Source: Cellulomonas sp.
GTDB lineage: Bacteria > Actinomycetota > Actinomycetes > Actinomycetales > Cellulomonadaceae
Assembly: GCA_022013895.1 (NCBI GenBank)
Contig: JAKLPK010000257.1
Coordinates: 1-43,103 of the forward strand
Length of the DNA: 43,103 bases
Reading direction: 5' to 3'
Shown here: in pieces, positions 9,940-18,166 of the stretch
How the letters are laid out: each line of letters begins with the position of its first letter
How positions within the stretch are numbered: the stretch's first letter is position 1
The notes under the pieces: generated by a model
The model's database searches: none
What the model was told of the DNA's origin: nothing
What the model saw: only the letters and a program-made list of their open reading frames with translations
Position numbers and translations under genes: made by a program

Positions 9940-11817
9940 ATGAGCATCGACCTCACAGGGACGGCTGCAGTTGCCGCATGGGCCGGCTTCGCCGCCGGCC
10001 CATGGCAGGAGCAGATCGACGTACGCGACTTCGTGCTGCGGAACGTCGCGCCGTCGTCCTGTGCGGACGTCGTCCCAGCAGGGCCGTCGCCACGGGTCGC
10101 TGCGCTGGTGCAGCGTGCAGCCGGTGGACTCGGCGACTGGGTGGCGGAGCTGCTGGTCGGCCTGCCGGCCGAGGTGTGGCGGTCGCTGGAGACGCGGAGC
10201 GCCCCGGCCCAGGCGTTCGAGGACGTCGCTTCCCAGGATGTGCGGGCCGCGCGGGCGGTGCACCTGGTGAACGGTCCGATCGACGGCGGCGGTCGGGTCC
10301 TGGGTGATGCGCGACGGGTCGCCCTCTACGGTCTCGATGCCCTGGCGGCGGCCAAACGCGCCGAGCGCAACGACCTCGACCTGCTGGCCAGCACCGAGCA
10401 GGTGGTCCGTCAGCGGGCGGATCTGGCCGAGCAGCTCATCGGTATGGTCCGGCTGGCCGAGCTGGGCGACCTGGCCGGGGTCGACCTCACGCAACCTGCT
10501 CGGACCGCACGTGAAGCAGCGCAGTGGATGCTGCTGGCCTACGTCGCGGGTCTGGTGGAGATCCAGACCGCTGAGACGGCGTGGGGTCGCAACGCGGCGT
10601 TCCTCGACGTGTACGTCGAGCGCGACCTGGCGAGCGGGACGTTGACGGCCGCGCGTGCGCAGGAGATCTGCGACGACGTGGTGCTGGTGCTCGGGATGGT
10701 CGGGCGGATGCGCGCCTGCCGTCCGGTCGTCGTGACCCTCGGTGGGACGGCCGAGGACGGGCGGCACCTGGTCACCGGGACGTCGATGCGGTTCCTGCAG
10801 GCGCTGCGCAACGTGGCGCACGGTCCGCTGCCGGCGCTCGCGGTGCTGTGGTCGTCCCGCCTGCCGTCAGCCTTCCGGCGCGCGTGCGCCGAGGTCAGCC
10901 TGGCGGGCGCGCGCGTGACGTACGTGTCGGACGATCTGGTGCGGGCGTCCTGGGGTGACGACGCCGCGATCGTCGGGAGCGCCTCGACGGCCGTCCGGGT
11001 GGGTCGTCAGGTCACCTATGGCGGCGTGCGGGTGAATCTCGCGAAGGCCCTGCTCTACGCCCTCAACGGTGGGCGCGACGAGCTGACCGGTCGCCAGGTG
11101 GGGCCGGTGGCCTCGGCGGTGACCGGCGATGTGCTGGCGTTCGACGATGTGGTGCCACGGCTGCGTGCGACGCTCGACTGGCTCGCCGGGGTGGCGGTGG
11201 ACTCGCTGGTCTGCGCCCATGCGACCCGGGACCGGTACGGGTACGAACGGGTCGCGATGGCGCTCTCGGATGCGATCGTGCTGCGTTCCCTGGTGTGCGA
11301 GGTGGCCGGGGTTGCGATCGCGGCCGACGGGTTGGCTGCGATCCGGCATGCGACGGTGCGGCCGGTGCGGTCCACCGACGGTCTGGTGGTCGACGTCGAG
11401 GTGGAGGGCACGGTGCCGCGCTTCGGGACGGACGACGACCGTGCCGATGACCTCGCAGTGTGGTTGCTGCGCACCTTCATGTCGGCGTTGCGCGGTCGTC
11501 AGACGTACCGGGGTGCGCTGCACGCGCAGGCGTTGGTGCGACCGGAGGCGGCGGACGGGACCTCGACCGGTGCGACGCCGGACGGCCGGCCGGCCCAGGC
11601 GCCGCTGTTCGCCTGGACTGGGACACCCGATGAGCTGGTGGCCTCGGTGGCCAAGATGCCGTACCCGGAGGCCCAAGCCGGGCTGGCCTGCCCCTATCCG
11701 GTGCATGCCGGCGACCTGGGGGAGCACCCGCGGGCGCGTGCCGCCCGGCTGGTCGAGCTGGTCGATGCAGCGGTCTGCCGGGGCGGCGCGTACGGGTTGC
11801 TCGTCATCGTCCGCTGA
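9940..11817 (+). CDS. Pyruvate formate-lyase-like protein lacking catalytic cysteines and glycyl-radical domain
   Basis: 625 residues, collinear with the barrel of E. coli PflB (760 aa). Matching blocks are RVLGDARRVALYGLD (119-133), FLDVYVERDLASGTLT (221-236), GRHLVTGTSMRFL (274-286), AVLWSSRLP, NLAKALLYALNGG (366-378), ERVAMALSDAIVLRSLVCEVAGV, FGTDDDRADDLAVWLL, TGATPDGRP and VASVAKMPYPEAQAGL. Where PflB has the Cys418-Cys419 pair (IACCVSP), this protein reads AIVGSASTAV (Gly346-Ser347). It stops after AYGLLVIVR, just where the glycyl-radical domain with the RVSGYA glycine should begin. The arginine of FGARANLAK is kept as R364. The frame is uninterrupted and codon use is like its neighbours, so it is maintained rather than decaying. 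Start ATG 9940 has GGAG 5 nt upstream; GTG 9937 is possible. The PFL activase follows 51 nt later. Function unknown: pseudoenzyme, regulator or PflA-binding decoy are all inference. Confidence 0.85.
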   Translation: MSIDLTGTAAVAAWAGFAAGPWQEQIDVRDFVLRNVAPSSCADVVPAGPSPRVAALVQRAAGGLGDWVAELLVGLPAEVWRSLETRSAPAQAFEDVASQDVRAARAVHLVNGPIDGGGRVLGDARRVALYGLDALAAAKRAERNDLDLLASTEQVVRQRADLAEQLIGMVRLAELGDLAGVDLTQPARTAREAAQWMLLAYVAGLVEIQTAETAWGRNAAFLDVYVERDLASGTLTAARAQEICDDVVLVLGMVGRMRACRPVVVTLGGTAEDGRHLVTGTSMRFLQALRNVAHGPLPALAVLWSSRLPSAFRRACAEVSLAGARVTYVSDDLVRASWGDDAAIVGSASTAVRVGRQVTYGGVRVNLAKALLYALNGGRDELTGRQVGPVASAVTGDVLAFDDVVPRLRATLDWLAGVAVDSLVCAHATRDRYGYERVAMALSDAIVLRSLVCEVAGVAIAADGLAAIRHATVRPVRSTDGLVVDVEVEGTVPRFGTDDDRADDLAVWLLRTFMSALRGRQTYRGALHAQALVRPEAADGTSTGATPDGRPAQAPLFAWTGTPDELVASVAKMPYPEAQAGLACPYPVHAGDLGEHPRARAARLVELVDAAVCRGGAYGLLVIVR

Positions 11818-11856
11818 CGGGACGAGAGTCCTGGGACGACTCGCGTGCGGAGCGCG

Positions 11857-11862
11857 TAAAAT
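11857..11862 (+). promoter_or_regulatory. Leaderless -10 element of the pflA gene
   Basis: TAAAAT, the most AT-rich hexamer in the neighbourhood, ends exactly 6 nt before the ATG at 11869. PflA can therefore be made from its own leaderless transcript, independently of the PFL-like gene upstream. Confidence 0.65.
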
Positions 11863-11868
11863 CAACCC

Positions 11869-12753
11869 ATGAATCTTCCGGTGGTGCCTGCGCAGGGCGC
11901 TCCCGTCGTCGAGCTCGGCCTGCCGATGGTGGCCGGTTCGAGCACGCGGACCGCAGGCCACGGTACGGCTGGTCTGACCGGCCACGACCTGGGCCGCAGC
12001 GAGCGGTTCGCCGCACTGCGCTCCGGCGACCTGGGCTCGGTGCACTCGTGGGAGCTGGTGACCGCGGTCGACGGTCCGGGCACCCGGATGACCGTGTTCC
12101 TCTCCGGCTGCCCGCTGCAGTGCCTGTACTGCCACAACCCCGACACCATGCAGATGCGCCGCGGGACCCCGATCGAGGCCGATGAGCTGCTCGGGCGCAT
12201 GCGCCGCTACCGGGGCGTCTTCCGGTCCAGCGGTGGCGGGCTGACGGTCTCCGGCGGCGAGCCGCTCATGCAGCCGGCGTTCACCGCCAGACTGCTGCGC
12301 GGAGCCCAGGAGCTCGGCATCCACACGGCGCTGGACACCTCGGGATTCCTCGGCGCGGCCTGCACGGACGCGATGATCGAGGACCTCGACCTCGTGCTGC
12401 TCGACATCAAGTCGGGGCTGCCCGACACCTACCGGAAGGTCACCGGGCACGACCTGGCCCCGACCCTGGAGTTCGGACGCCGGCTCACCGAGGCCGGGAC
12501 GCCGATCTGGGTGCGGTTCGTCCTGGTGCCGGGGCTGACCGACGCCGTCGAGAACGTCGAGGCCGTCGCCGACCACATCGCCGCGCTGTCGACCGTGACC
12601 AGGGTCGAGGTGCTGCCGTTCCACCAGATGGGCCGCGACAAGTGGGCCGATCTGGGGATGCGGTACGAGCTGGAAGAGACCCGCCCGCCGAGCCACGAGC
12701 TCGTCGAACGGGTCCGCTCCCAGTTCCGTGCCCGGGGCCTGACGACCTTCTGA
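11869..12753 (+). CDS. pflA: Pyruvate formate-lyase-activating enzyme (radical SAM)
   Basis: 294 residues. The radical-SAM cluster motif C-x3-C-x2-C is intact at C81, C85 and C88 (SGCPLQCLYCHNPDT), followed by the SAM-binding TVSGGEPLMQP (127-137) and the C-terminal RVEVLPFHQMGRDKW. It abstracts hydrogen from the active glycine of pyruvate formate-lyase using a 4Fe-4S cluster and S-adenosylmethionine. Compared with E. coli PflA (246 aa) it has an N-terminal extension of about 50 residues rich in Gly, Ala and Pro, encoded from the leaderless ATG. Its usual partner, a functional PflB, is not in the window; the neighbouring PFL-like protein has no glycine to activate, so the true substrate must be encoded elsewhere. 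Confidence 0.93.
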   Translation: MNLPVVPAQGAPVVELGLPMVAGSSTRTAGHGTAGLTGHDLGRSERFAALRSGDLGSVHSWELVTAVDGPGTRMTVFLSGCPLQCLYCHNPDTMQMRRGTPIEADELLGRMRRYRGVFRSSGGGLTVSGGEPLMQPAFTARLLRGAQELGIHTALDTSGFLGAACTDAMIEDLDLVLLDIKSGLPDTYRKVTGHDLAPTLEFGRRLTEAGTPIWVRFVLVPGLTDAVENVEAVADHIAALSTVTRVEVLPFHQMGRDKWADLGMRYELEETRPPSHELVERVRSQFRARGLTTF

Positions 12754-12779
12754 GCCCGGCGCCCGGCGCCCGGCCCAGG

Positions 12780-14888
12780 TCAGGGCCCGGCCGGGACGTC
12801 CGCCAGTCCCGGGGCGAGCAGCCGGTGCCCGAGCACGCGGGTCGACCAGCCGGTCCGGTCCAGGTAGGGGCAGATCCCGCCGAGGTGGAAGCCCCAGCCC
12901 GCACCCAGGATCATGCAGAGGTCGATCTGCTGGGGTGTGGCCACCACCCCCTCGTCGAGCATCCGGCCGATCTCCGCGGTGAGCGCCTGGAGCACGGCAT
13001 CGCGGACGCCGGCCGTGTCCAGCGGCTGCGCAGCCACCTCGCGGTTCTCGTCGAAGACCGCCTGGATCGCGGGGTCGGCGCGGCGGGGCAGACCCTTCCC
13101 GCGCGACGGCATGACGACGGGGACCTGATCGGCGACCAGCTTGGCGAGGCCCGGCGAGACCGGGAACCGTGCGCCCAGCTCGGTGTTCAGCGTCTCCAGC
13201 ACGTGCAGCCCGACGGCCGGACCCACCAGGTCGAACAGCTCGAACGGCGGCATCGGCAGCCCCAGCGGGTCCAGCGCCCGGTCGGCCACCTCCACCGGCG
13301 TCCCGTGGTCGATGGTGTCGACCACGATCCCCAGCAGCAGGACGAGGAGCCGGTTGACGACGAAGCCCGGCCGGTCCCTCACCAGGACAGCCGTCTTGCG
13401 CAGCCGGGCCGCCACCTCGAAGGCCGTGGCCAGGGCCTCGGCCGAGGTGGTCGCGGCCTGCACGACCTCGACCAGCGGCATCGCTGCGACCGGATTGAAG
13501 AAGTGCAGCCCGACGACGCGCTCGGGATGCGCGAGCTGGGCTGCCATCGCGGTCACGGACAGGGCCGAGGTGTTCGTGGCCAGGATGGTGCCCGGTGCGA
13601 CGACCTGCTCCAGCTCGGCGAAGACGCGCTTCTTGACCTCGAGCAGCTCCGTGACGGCCTCGATCACCAGATCGCAGCCGGCGAAGACCGACAGCTCGGT
13701 GCTCCCGGTGATCCGACCGACGATCTGCTCGGCGGCCTCGGGACGCAGGCGCCCGCGAGTCACCTGCGCCTCGACCTGGGCGCGCACGGCCGCCAGCCCC
13801 GAGGCCACCCGGTCGGCGTCGAGGTCGCGCAGGACGACCGGCACCTCGAGCCGCTGCGCGAGCAGGACGGCGATCTGGGCAGCCATCAGCCCGGCACCGA
13901 CCACCCCGGCGCGGGTCACGGGTGCGGCCAGCGACCTGTCGGGCGCCCCCGAGGGGCGCTTCGCAGCGCCGACCAGGGAGAACGCGTAGACGCTCGCGCG
14001 CATCTCATCGGACATGATCAGATCGGCGAGCGCCTCGTCCTCGGCGGCAAAGGCCTGCGACTCGGTCGCGGTCCGTGCGGCAGCGATCAGGTCGAGCGCG
14101 CGGTACGGAGCCGGGCGCGAACCGTGCACCGACTCCTCGAGGGCCGCCCGTGCGGCAGCGACCGCGCCGTCCCAGAGCGCCGCGTCGTCCAGCGGGCGAC
14201 GGGGGACCGTCACCTTGCCGCTGATGACGTCCGCGGCCCAGCGGATCGACTGCTCGAGGAAGTCGGCGGGATCCAGGACCACGTCGACGAGTCCGGTCTT
14301 CGCGGCCTGCGCCGCGGTGAACGGCTTGTTCTGGGCCGGGCGGGTGAGGATCACGTCGAGGGCGGCGGCCACACCGATGAGCCGTGGGACGCGGTAGGCA
14401 CCACCCCAGCCGGGGACGAGGCCGAGGCTGGTCTCGGGGAGCCCGAGCGCCCGCACATCGGCCGAGACCGTGCGGTGGTCGGCGGCGAGCGCGAGCTCGA
14501 ACCCCCCGCCCAGGGCGACCCCGTTGACGAAGGCGAAGGTCGGCACCGGCAGATCGGACAGCAGCCCGAAGGCCCGGTGGCCCGCCTGGGCGAGCGCCAG
14601 GCCGGCCGCCCGGTCGCCTGCACCGGTGACCTGTTTGAGGTCGGCACCGGCAGCGAACACGTACGGCTTGCCGGTGACGGCCACGGCCGTCACCTGACCA
14701 GCGAGGACGCGGTCGCGGACCGCTGCCAACGTCGCTTCCAGCTCGGCGATGCCGACCGGGCCGAAGGTCGTGGGCCGGGTGTGGTCGAACCCGTTGTCGA
14801 CCGTCACCAGCGCCAGCGTCCCGGCCCCGTCCGGGAGCCGGACGTCGCGGGCGTACGCGTGGGCGACGGTCTCGCTGTACTGGCTCAC
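12780..14888 (-). CDS. fadB: 3-hydroxyacyl-CoA dehydrogenase / enoyl-CoA hydratase fusion
   Basis: 702 residues, the two-domain alpha subunit of the fatty acid beta-oxidation complex. The N-terminal crotonase domain carries the oxyanion-hole VFAAGADLKQ and the catalytic glutamates E131 (GGGFELAL) and E152 (LPETSLGLVPGWGG). The C-terminal NAD-binding Rossmann motif is VVGAGLMAAQIA, followed by TNTSALSVT, HFFNPVAAMPLVEVV and the HAD C-terminal domain (RPGFVVNRLL). It hydrates enoyl-CoA and oxidises the product to 3-ketoacyl-CoA, feeding the thiolase encoded just upstream. The GTG at 14888 overlaps the thiolase stop (GTGA) and is therefore coupled. It converges with pflA 26 nt away, across a short GCCCGGC repeat. 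Confidence 0.93.
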   Translation of the reverse strand: MSQYSETVAHAYARDVRLPDGAGTLALVTVDNGFDHTRPTTFGPVGIAELEATLAAVRDRVLAGQVTAVAVTGKPYVFAAGADLKQVTGAGDRAAGLALAQAGHRAFGLLSDLPVPTFAFVNGVALGGGFELALAADHRTVSADVRALGLPETSLGLVPGWGGAYRVPRLIGVAAALDVILTRPAQNKPFTAAQAAKTGLVDVVLDPADFLEQSIRWAADVISGKVTVPRRPLDDAALWDGAVAAARAALEESVHGSRPAPYRALDLIAAARTATESQAFAAEDEALADLIMSDEMRASVYAFSLVGAAKRPSGAPDRSLAAPVTRAGVVGAGLMAAQIAVLLAQRLEVPVVLRDLDADRVASGLAAVRAQVEAQVTRGRLRPEAAEQIVGRITGSTELSVFAGCDLVIEAVTELLEVKKRVFAELEQVVAPGTILATNTSALSVTAMAAQLAHPERVVGLHFFNPVAAMPLVEVVQAATTSAEALATAFEVAARLRKTAVLVRDRPGFVVNRLLVLLLGIVVDTIDHGTPVEVADRALDPLGLPMPPFELFDLVGPAVGLHVLETLNTELGARFPVSPGLAKLVADQVPVVMPSRGKGLPRRADPAIQAVFDENREVAAQPLDTAGVRDAVLQALTAEIGRMLDEGVVATPQQIDLCMILGAGWGFHLGGICPYLDRTGWSTRVLGHRLLAPGLADVPAGP

Positions 14889-16105
14889 TTGGCGGCCTCC
14901 GTGTGGTGCGGGTTCTCCCAGATGACGGTCCCGCCCTGACCGAGCCCGACGCACATGGCGGTCAGGCCGTAGCGGACCTCGGGGTGCTCGGCGAACTGCC
15001 GGGCGAGCTGGATCATCAGCCGCACACCCGAGGAGGCGAGCGGGTGGCCGACGGCGATGGCTCCGCCGTAGGGGTTGACGCGCGGGTCGTCATCGGCGAT
15101 GCCGAAGGCGTCGAGGAAGGACAGCACCTGGACGGCGAAGGCCTCGTTGAGCTCGAACAGCCCGATGTCGTCGATGCTCAGCCCGGCGCGCGCGAGGGCC
15201 TTGCGGGTGGAGGGCACAGGGCCGAGACCCATGAGCTCGGGTTCGACGCCCGCGTAGGCGTAGGTGACCAGCCGCATCCGCACCGGTAGCCCGAGCTCGA
15301 CCGCGGTCGCCTCGTCGGCGAGCAGGCAGGCCGTGGCACCGTCGGTGAGCGGGGAGGACGTGGCGGCGGTCACCCGGCCGCCGGCGCGGAACGGTGTGGG
15401 CAGGTCCGCGATCGACTCGAGCGTGGTCCCGGGGCGCGGCGGTTCGTCGCCGGTCGCCAGACCCCAGCCCAGCTCGGGGTCGCGCAGCGCGACGGGCACC
15501 AGGTCGGGCTCGATCTTCCCGGCGGCCAGGGCCGCGGCGTACCGCGCCTGGCTGGCGACGGCGAACGCATCGGCCCGCGCTCGGGTGAGCTCGGGGAAGC
15601 GGTCGTGCAGGTTCTCGGCGGTCACGCCCATGGTGAGCGCGTCGGGGGAGACGAGCCGTTCGGTGATGAACCGTGGGTTCGGCTCGAACTCGGCTCCGAG
15701 CGGGTGGTGGCCCATGTGCTCGACGCCGCCTGCGACAGCCACGTCCTGCGCCCCGGCGGCGATGCCGGAGGCGGTCGTGGTGACGGCGGTCATCGCGCCA
15801 GCGCACATCCGGTCGATGGCGTACCCGGGGACGGTGGCCGGCAGCCCGGCGAGCAGTCCGACGGTGCGTCCGAGCGTGAGCCCCTGGTCCCCGGACTGGC
15901 TGGTGGCGGCCAGCGCCACCTCGTCGACCCGCTCGGCGGGAAGCTCGGGGTGGCGACGCATGAGCTCACGGACGCATCGCACCGCGAGGTCGTCGGCGCG
16001 GGTGTGGGCGTAGAGGCCGTCCTTGCGGGCTCGTCCGAACGGGGTGCGCACCCCGTCGACGAAGGCCACGGATCGGCCGTGCAGGGCTGTGGCGGCGGGG
16101 GACAT
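14885..16105 (-). CDS. fadA: Acetyl-CoA acyltransferase (thiolase), beta-oxidation type
   Basis: 406 residues with thiolase N and C domains. The acyl-accepting cysteine is C101 (DRMCAGAM); the second catalytic block is NPYGGAIAVGHPLASSG and the third MCVGLGQGG. It cleaves 3-ketoacyl-CoA with CoA to release acetyl-CoA and pairs with the downstream FadB as a two-gene operon. The ATG at 16105 has a good Shine-Dalgarno (CAGGAGG) about 5 nt upstream. The upstream 100-bp region holds an inverted GTACTG repeat that may be a regulator site. The symbol fadA is given from context; substrate chain length cannot be read. Confidence 0.92.
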   Translation of the reverse strand: MSPAATALHGRSVAFVDGVRTPFGRARKDGLYAHTRADDLAVRCVRELMRRHPELPAERVDEVALAATSQSGDQGLTLGRTVGLLAGLPATVPGYAIDRMCAGAMTAVTTTASGIAAGAQDVAVAGGVEHMGHHPLGAEFEPNPRFITERLVSPDALTMGVTAENLHDRFPELTRARADAFAVASQARYAAALAAGKIEPDLVPVALRDPELGWGLATGDEPPRPGTTLESIADLPTPFRAGGRVTAATSSPLTDGATACLLADEATAVELGLPVRMRLVTYAYAGVEPELMGLGPVPSTRKALARAGLSIDDIGLFELNEAFAVQVLSFLDAFGIADDDPRVNPYGGAIAVGHPLASSGVRLMIQLARQFAEHPEVRYGLTAMCVGLGQGGTVIWENPHHTEAAK

Positions 16106-16139
16106 GCGGCCTCCTGGGACGTCGGTGTCCGGTCAGAAC

Positions 16140-16179
16140 GTACTGAAGAGTAACCGGGACCTTCGTCCTTTACCAGTAC
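16140..16179 (-). promoter_or_regulatory. Inverted GTACTG repeat in the thiolase promoter region
   Basis: GTACTG at 16140-16145 and its complement CAGTAC at 16174-16179 flank a TTACTCT stretch (minus strand) that could be the -10. The region is AT-richer than its surroundings. It is a candidate operator for a fatty-acid-responsive repressor, but the regulator is unknown. Confidence 0.35.
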
Positions 16180-16206
16180 CTCGGGTACCGGATTGTTCCG
16201 CCAGGC

Positions 16207-17487
16207 TCAGCCGTCCCCGACGGTGGCCGTGAGCACATCGGCGAAGATGCCTGCCAGGAGCTCGACCTGCCACGGCCGCGCGCCTCCCGCCAGCAGGAAT
16301 GCACCGACGGAACCGGTATCGACCTCTGCCGGTGGGCTCCAGCACAGGCGCCGCAGCAGATCCGGCTGGAGCAGGTTCTCGGGCGGCACGGCCCACTGCT
16401 CGCACAGCTCGGTGACCACCGCACGCACCGCCACGAGCCGGTCCGCGGCCGCCGGATCGCGTTCGGACCAGGTCCGTGGCGGTGGTGGCGCGTCCGTGTG
16501 CGGTCCGCGGAGGGTGGGGAGCTCGGCCTCGGGCAGGCCGAGCGCCCGATCGACCGCCGCCTGCCACAGCGGTGCGCGCCGCGACTGGCCCTTGCCCGAG
16601 AACTCGGGCAGCGCGACCATCTGGGGCACCGTCCGGGGCAGGGCCACGGCCGCCGCTACGATCGCCCGGTCGGGCAGCACCCGCCCGGGCGAGATGTCAC
16701 GCTGCTGGGCGTTCTGCTCGCGGGTCTCCCACAGCTCGCGCGCGACCGCGAGCCGCCGCCGGTCACGGACCGTGTGCAGACCGGAGATCCGCCGCCACGG
16801 GTCGACCCGGGCCGGACGGGGCGGTGCCGTGCGCTCCGAGTCGAACTCCTGCGCTGCCCAGACCGCCTTGCCGGCGAGCGCCAGCTGCTCGGCGAGACGG
16901 TCACGCAGCTCGACGAGGACCTCGACGTCGAGCGCTGCGTACCGCAACCAGTCGATCGGCAACGGACGGGTGGACCAGTCGACGGCCGAGTGCTCCTTGG
17001 CAAGGCCCAGACCGAGCACCTGAGCCACGACGGCCGCCAGACCCACCCGTTCGAACCCCAGCAGCCTGGCCGCGAGCTCGGTGTCGAACACCCGTGAGGG
17101 GTGCAGGCCGACCTCCGCCAGGCACGGCAGGTCCTGGGAAGCGGCGTGCAGCACCCACTCCACCCCGGTGAGTGCCTCGCTCAGGCTCGAGAGATCAGGC
17201 AGTGCAGCAGGGTCGACGAGCGCCGTCCCGGCGCCCTCGCGGCGCAGCTGGACGAGGTAGGCGCGCTGGCCGTAGCGGTAGCCGGAGGCCCGCTCCGCAT
17301 CCACGGCGACCGGTCCGGTTCCGGCAGCGAACCTGGCGACGGCCTCGGCCAGCGCGGACGGGGTGTCGATGACAGCCGGGACACCGTCGGCTGGTTCCAC
17401 CAGAGGGACGACCTCGGGAGCCACCGTGTCGTCGACCACCGCGGGCTCATCTGCCTCGTCCGACGCCGGTGGCGTTCCGTTCTGCAC
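16207..17487 (-). CDS. rnd: Ribonuclease D-like 3'-5' exonuclease with HRDC domain
   Basis: 426 residues. The DEDDy exonuclease domain has VAVDAERASGYRYGQ (motif I, about 61), HAASQDLPCL (motif II) and RYAALDVEVLVEL (motif III with the tyrosine). An HRDC-type helical domain follows (WRRISGLHTVRDRRRLAVARELWETRE). RNase D trims tRNA and other stable RNA 3' ends in the cytosol. The first ~35 residues are acidic and variable. The GTG start at 17487 is supported by TAGCGT ending exactly 6 nt upstream. It is followed by the thiolase/fadB operon, which has its own ribosome site and probably its own promoter. Confidence 0.92.
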   Translation of the reverse strand: MQNGTPPASDEADEPAVVDDTVAPEVVPLVEPADGVPAVIDTPSALAEAVARFAAGTGPVAVDAERASGYRYGQRAYLVQLRREGAGTALVDPAALPDLSSLSEALTGVEWVLHAASQDLPCLAEVGLHPSRVFDTELAARLLGFERVGLAAVVAQVLGLGLAKEHSAVDWSTRPLPIDWLRYAALDVEVLVELRDRLAEQLALAGKAVWAAQEFDSERTAPPRPARVDPWRRISGLHTVRDRRRLAVARELWETREQNAQQRDISPGRVLPDRAIVAAAVALPRTVPQMVALPEFSGKGQSRRAPLWQAAVDRALGLPEAELPTLRGPHTDAPPPPRTWSERDPAAADRLVAVRAVVTELCEQWAVPPENLLQPDLLRRLCWSPPAEVDTGSVGAFLLAGGARPWQVELLAGIFADVLTATVGDG

Positions 17488-17493
17488 GCGCCC

Positions 17494-17499
17494 ACGCTA
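17494..17499 (-). promoter_or_regulatory. Leaderless -10 element of rnd
   Basis: TAGCGT on the minus strand with 6 nt to the GTG at 17487, and no Shine-Dalgarno. Confidence 0.55.
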
Positions 17500-17563
17500 G
17501 GCCCGGCACAGCGGGTGCTGTGCGAGGCGTGCCGCGCGAGGCCCAAGGCAGGTGCCCCGGAAG

Positions 17564-17585
17564 GGACGTGGCCGCGGCCCTGTCC
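17564..17585 (-). terminator. GC-rich dyad downstream of the LuxR-type gene
   Basis: GGAC...GGCCGCGGCC...GTCC forms an imperfect 22-nt dyad 14 nt past the LuxR-type stop codon. It is plausible as a terminator separating that gene from rnd. It has two mismatches and no T-run. Confidence 0.4.
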
Positions 17586-17598
17586 GAACCGGCAGGTG

Positions 17599-18126
17599 CT
17601 ACTTCAGGACTCCGGCCCGCAGCACCATCGCGACGAGCTCGGCACGGTCACCCGTCCCGAGCTTGCGGGAGATCCGTGCGAGGTGGCTCTTGACCGTGAG
17701 CGCCGACAGCCCGAGGTCCTCACCGATCAGCCGGTTGCTGCGGCCGTCGGCGACCAGCCGCAGGACGCCGAGCTCGCGGGCCGACAGCTCGGGCAGGCTC
17801 GGACGCGGCCGGGCGGGCGGTGCCGCCGTCGGACGCACCAGGCTGGTGAGGAGCTGTCCGGTCACGGCGCCCCTGATGCCGCCGGCGAGCAGCACGGTGA
17901 GCTCGTCACGCGAGGCACGGCGTGCGAGCACGACGGCCCGCGGGACACCGCGACGGCGCAGGGCGAACAGGAGGGCGCGTCCCTCGCCGTCACCGATGTC
18001 CTGCACGGTGACGCAGGACGGCGCGCGGCTGGGCTGCTCAGGGGCGGTGCGGGCGTTCGGGAGCGGACGCACCGCGCGGGAGACGCCGAGACGCCGCTCC
18101 GGGGTCCGCACAGGCTCGATGGTCAC
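17599..18126 (-). CDS. LuxR-type helix-turn-helix regulator with degenerate N-terminal domain
   Basis: 175 residues. The C-terminal LuxR HTH is clear at about 110-172 (LSARELGVLRLVADGRSNRLIGEDLG...TVKSHLARISRKLGTGDRAELV). The N-terminal ~95 residues look like a receiver-like alpha/beta fold (ALLFALRRRGVPRAVVLARR, DELTVLLAGGIRGAVTG), but no phosphoacceptor aspartate of the DD...D type can be placed, so it may be an orphan atypical response regulator. The start is GTG at 18126 and the ribosome site is poor, so translation may depend on read-through from the DUF3000 gene 40 nt upstream. Target genes are unknown. Confidence 0.8.
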   Translation of the reverse strand: MTIEPVRTPERRLGVSRAVRPLPNARTAPEQPSRAPSCVTVQDIGDGEGRALLFALRRRGVPRAVVLARRASRDELTVLLAGGIRGAVTGQLLTSLVRPTAAPPARPRPSLPELSARELGVLRLVADGRSNRLIGEDLGLSALTVKSHLARISRKLGTGDRAELVAMVLRAGVLK

Positions 18127-18166
18127 CTCACTGTCATCGGCCGCCTGGAGCCGGGTGTGAAGGGTC

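Noticed and set aside
9940-11817. Label as a pseudogene
   Set aside because: The frame is intact for 625 codons with conserved fold motifs throughout and a proper ribosome site. Loss of catalytic residues alone does not make it a broken gene.
9940-11817. Label as functional pyruvate formate-lyase
   Set aside because: The cysteine pair and the radical glycine are both absent, so the established PFL mechanism is impossible.
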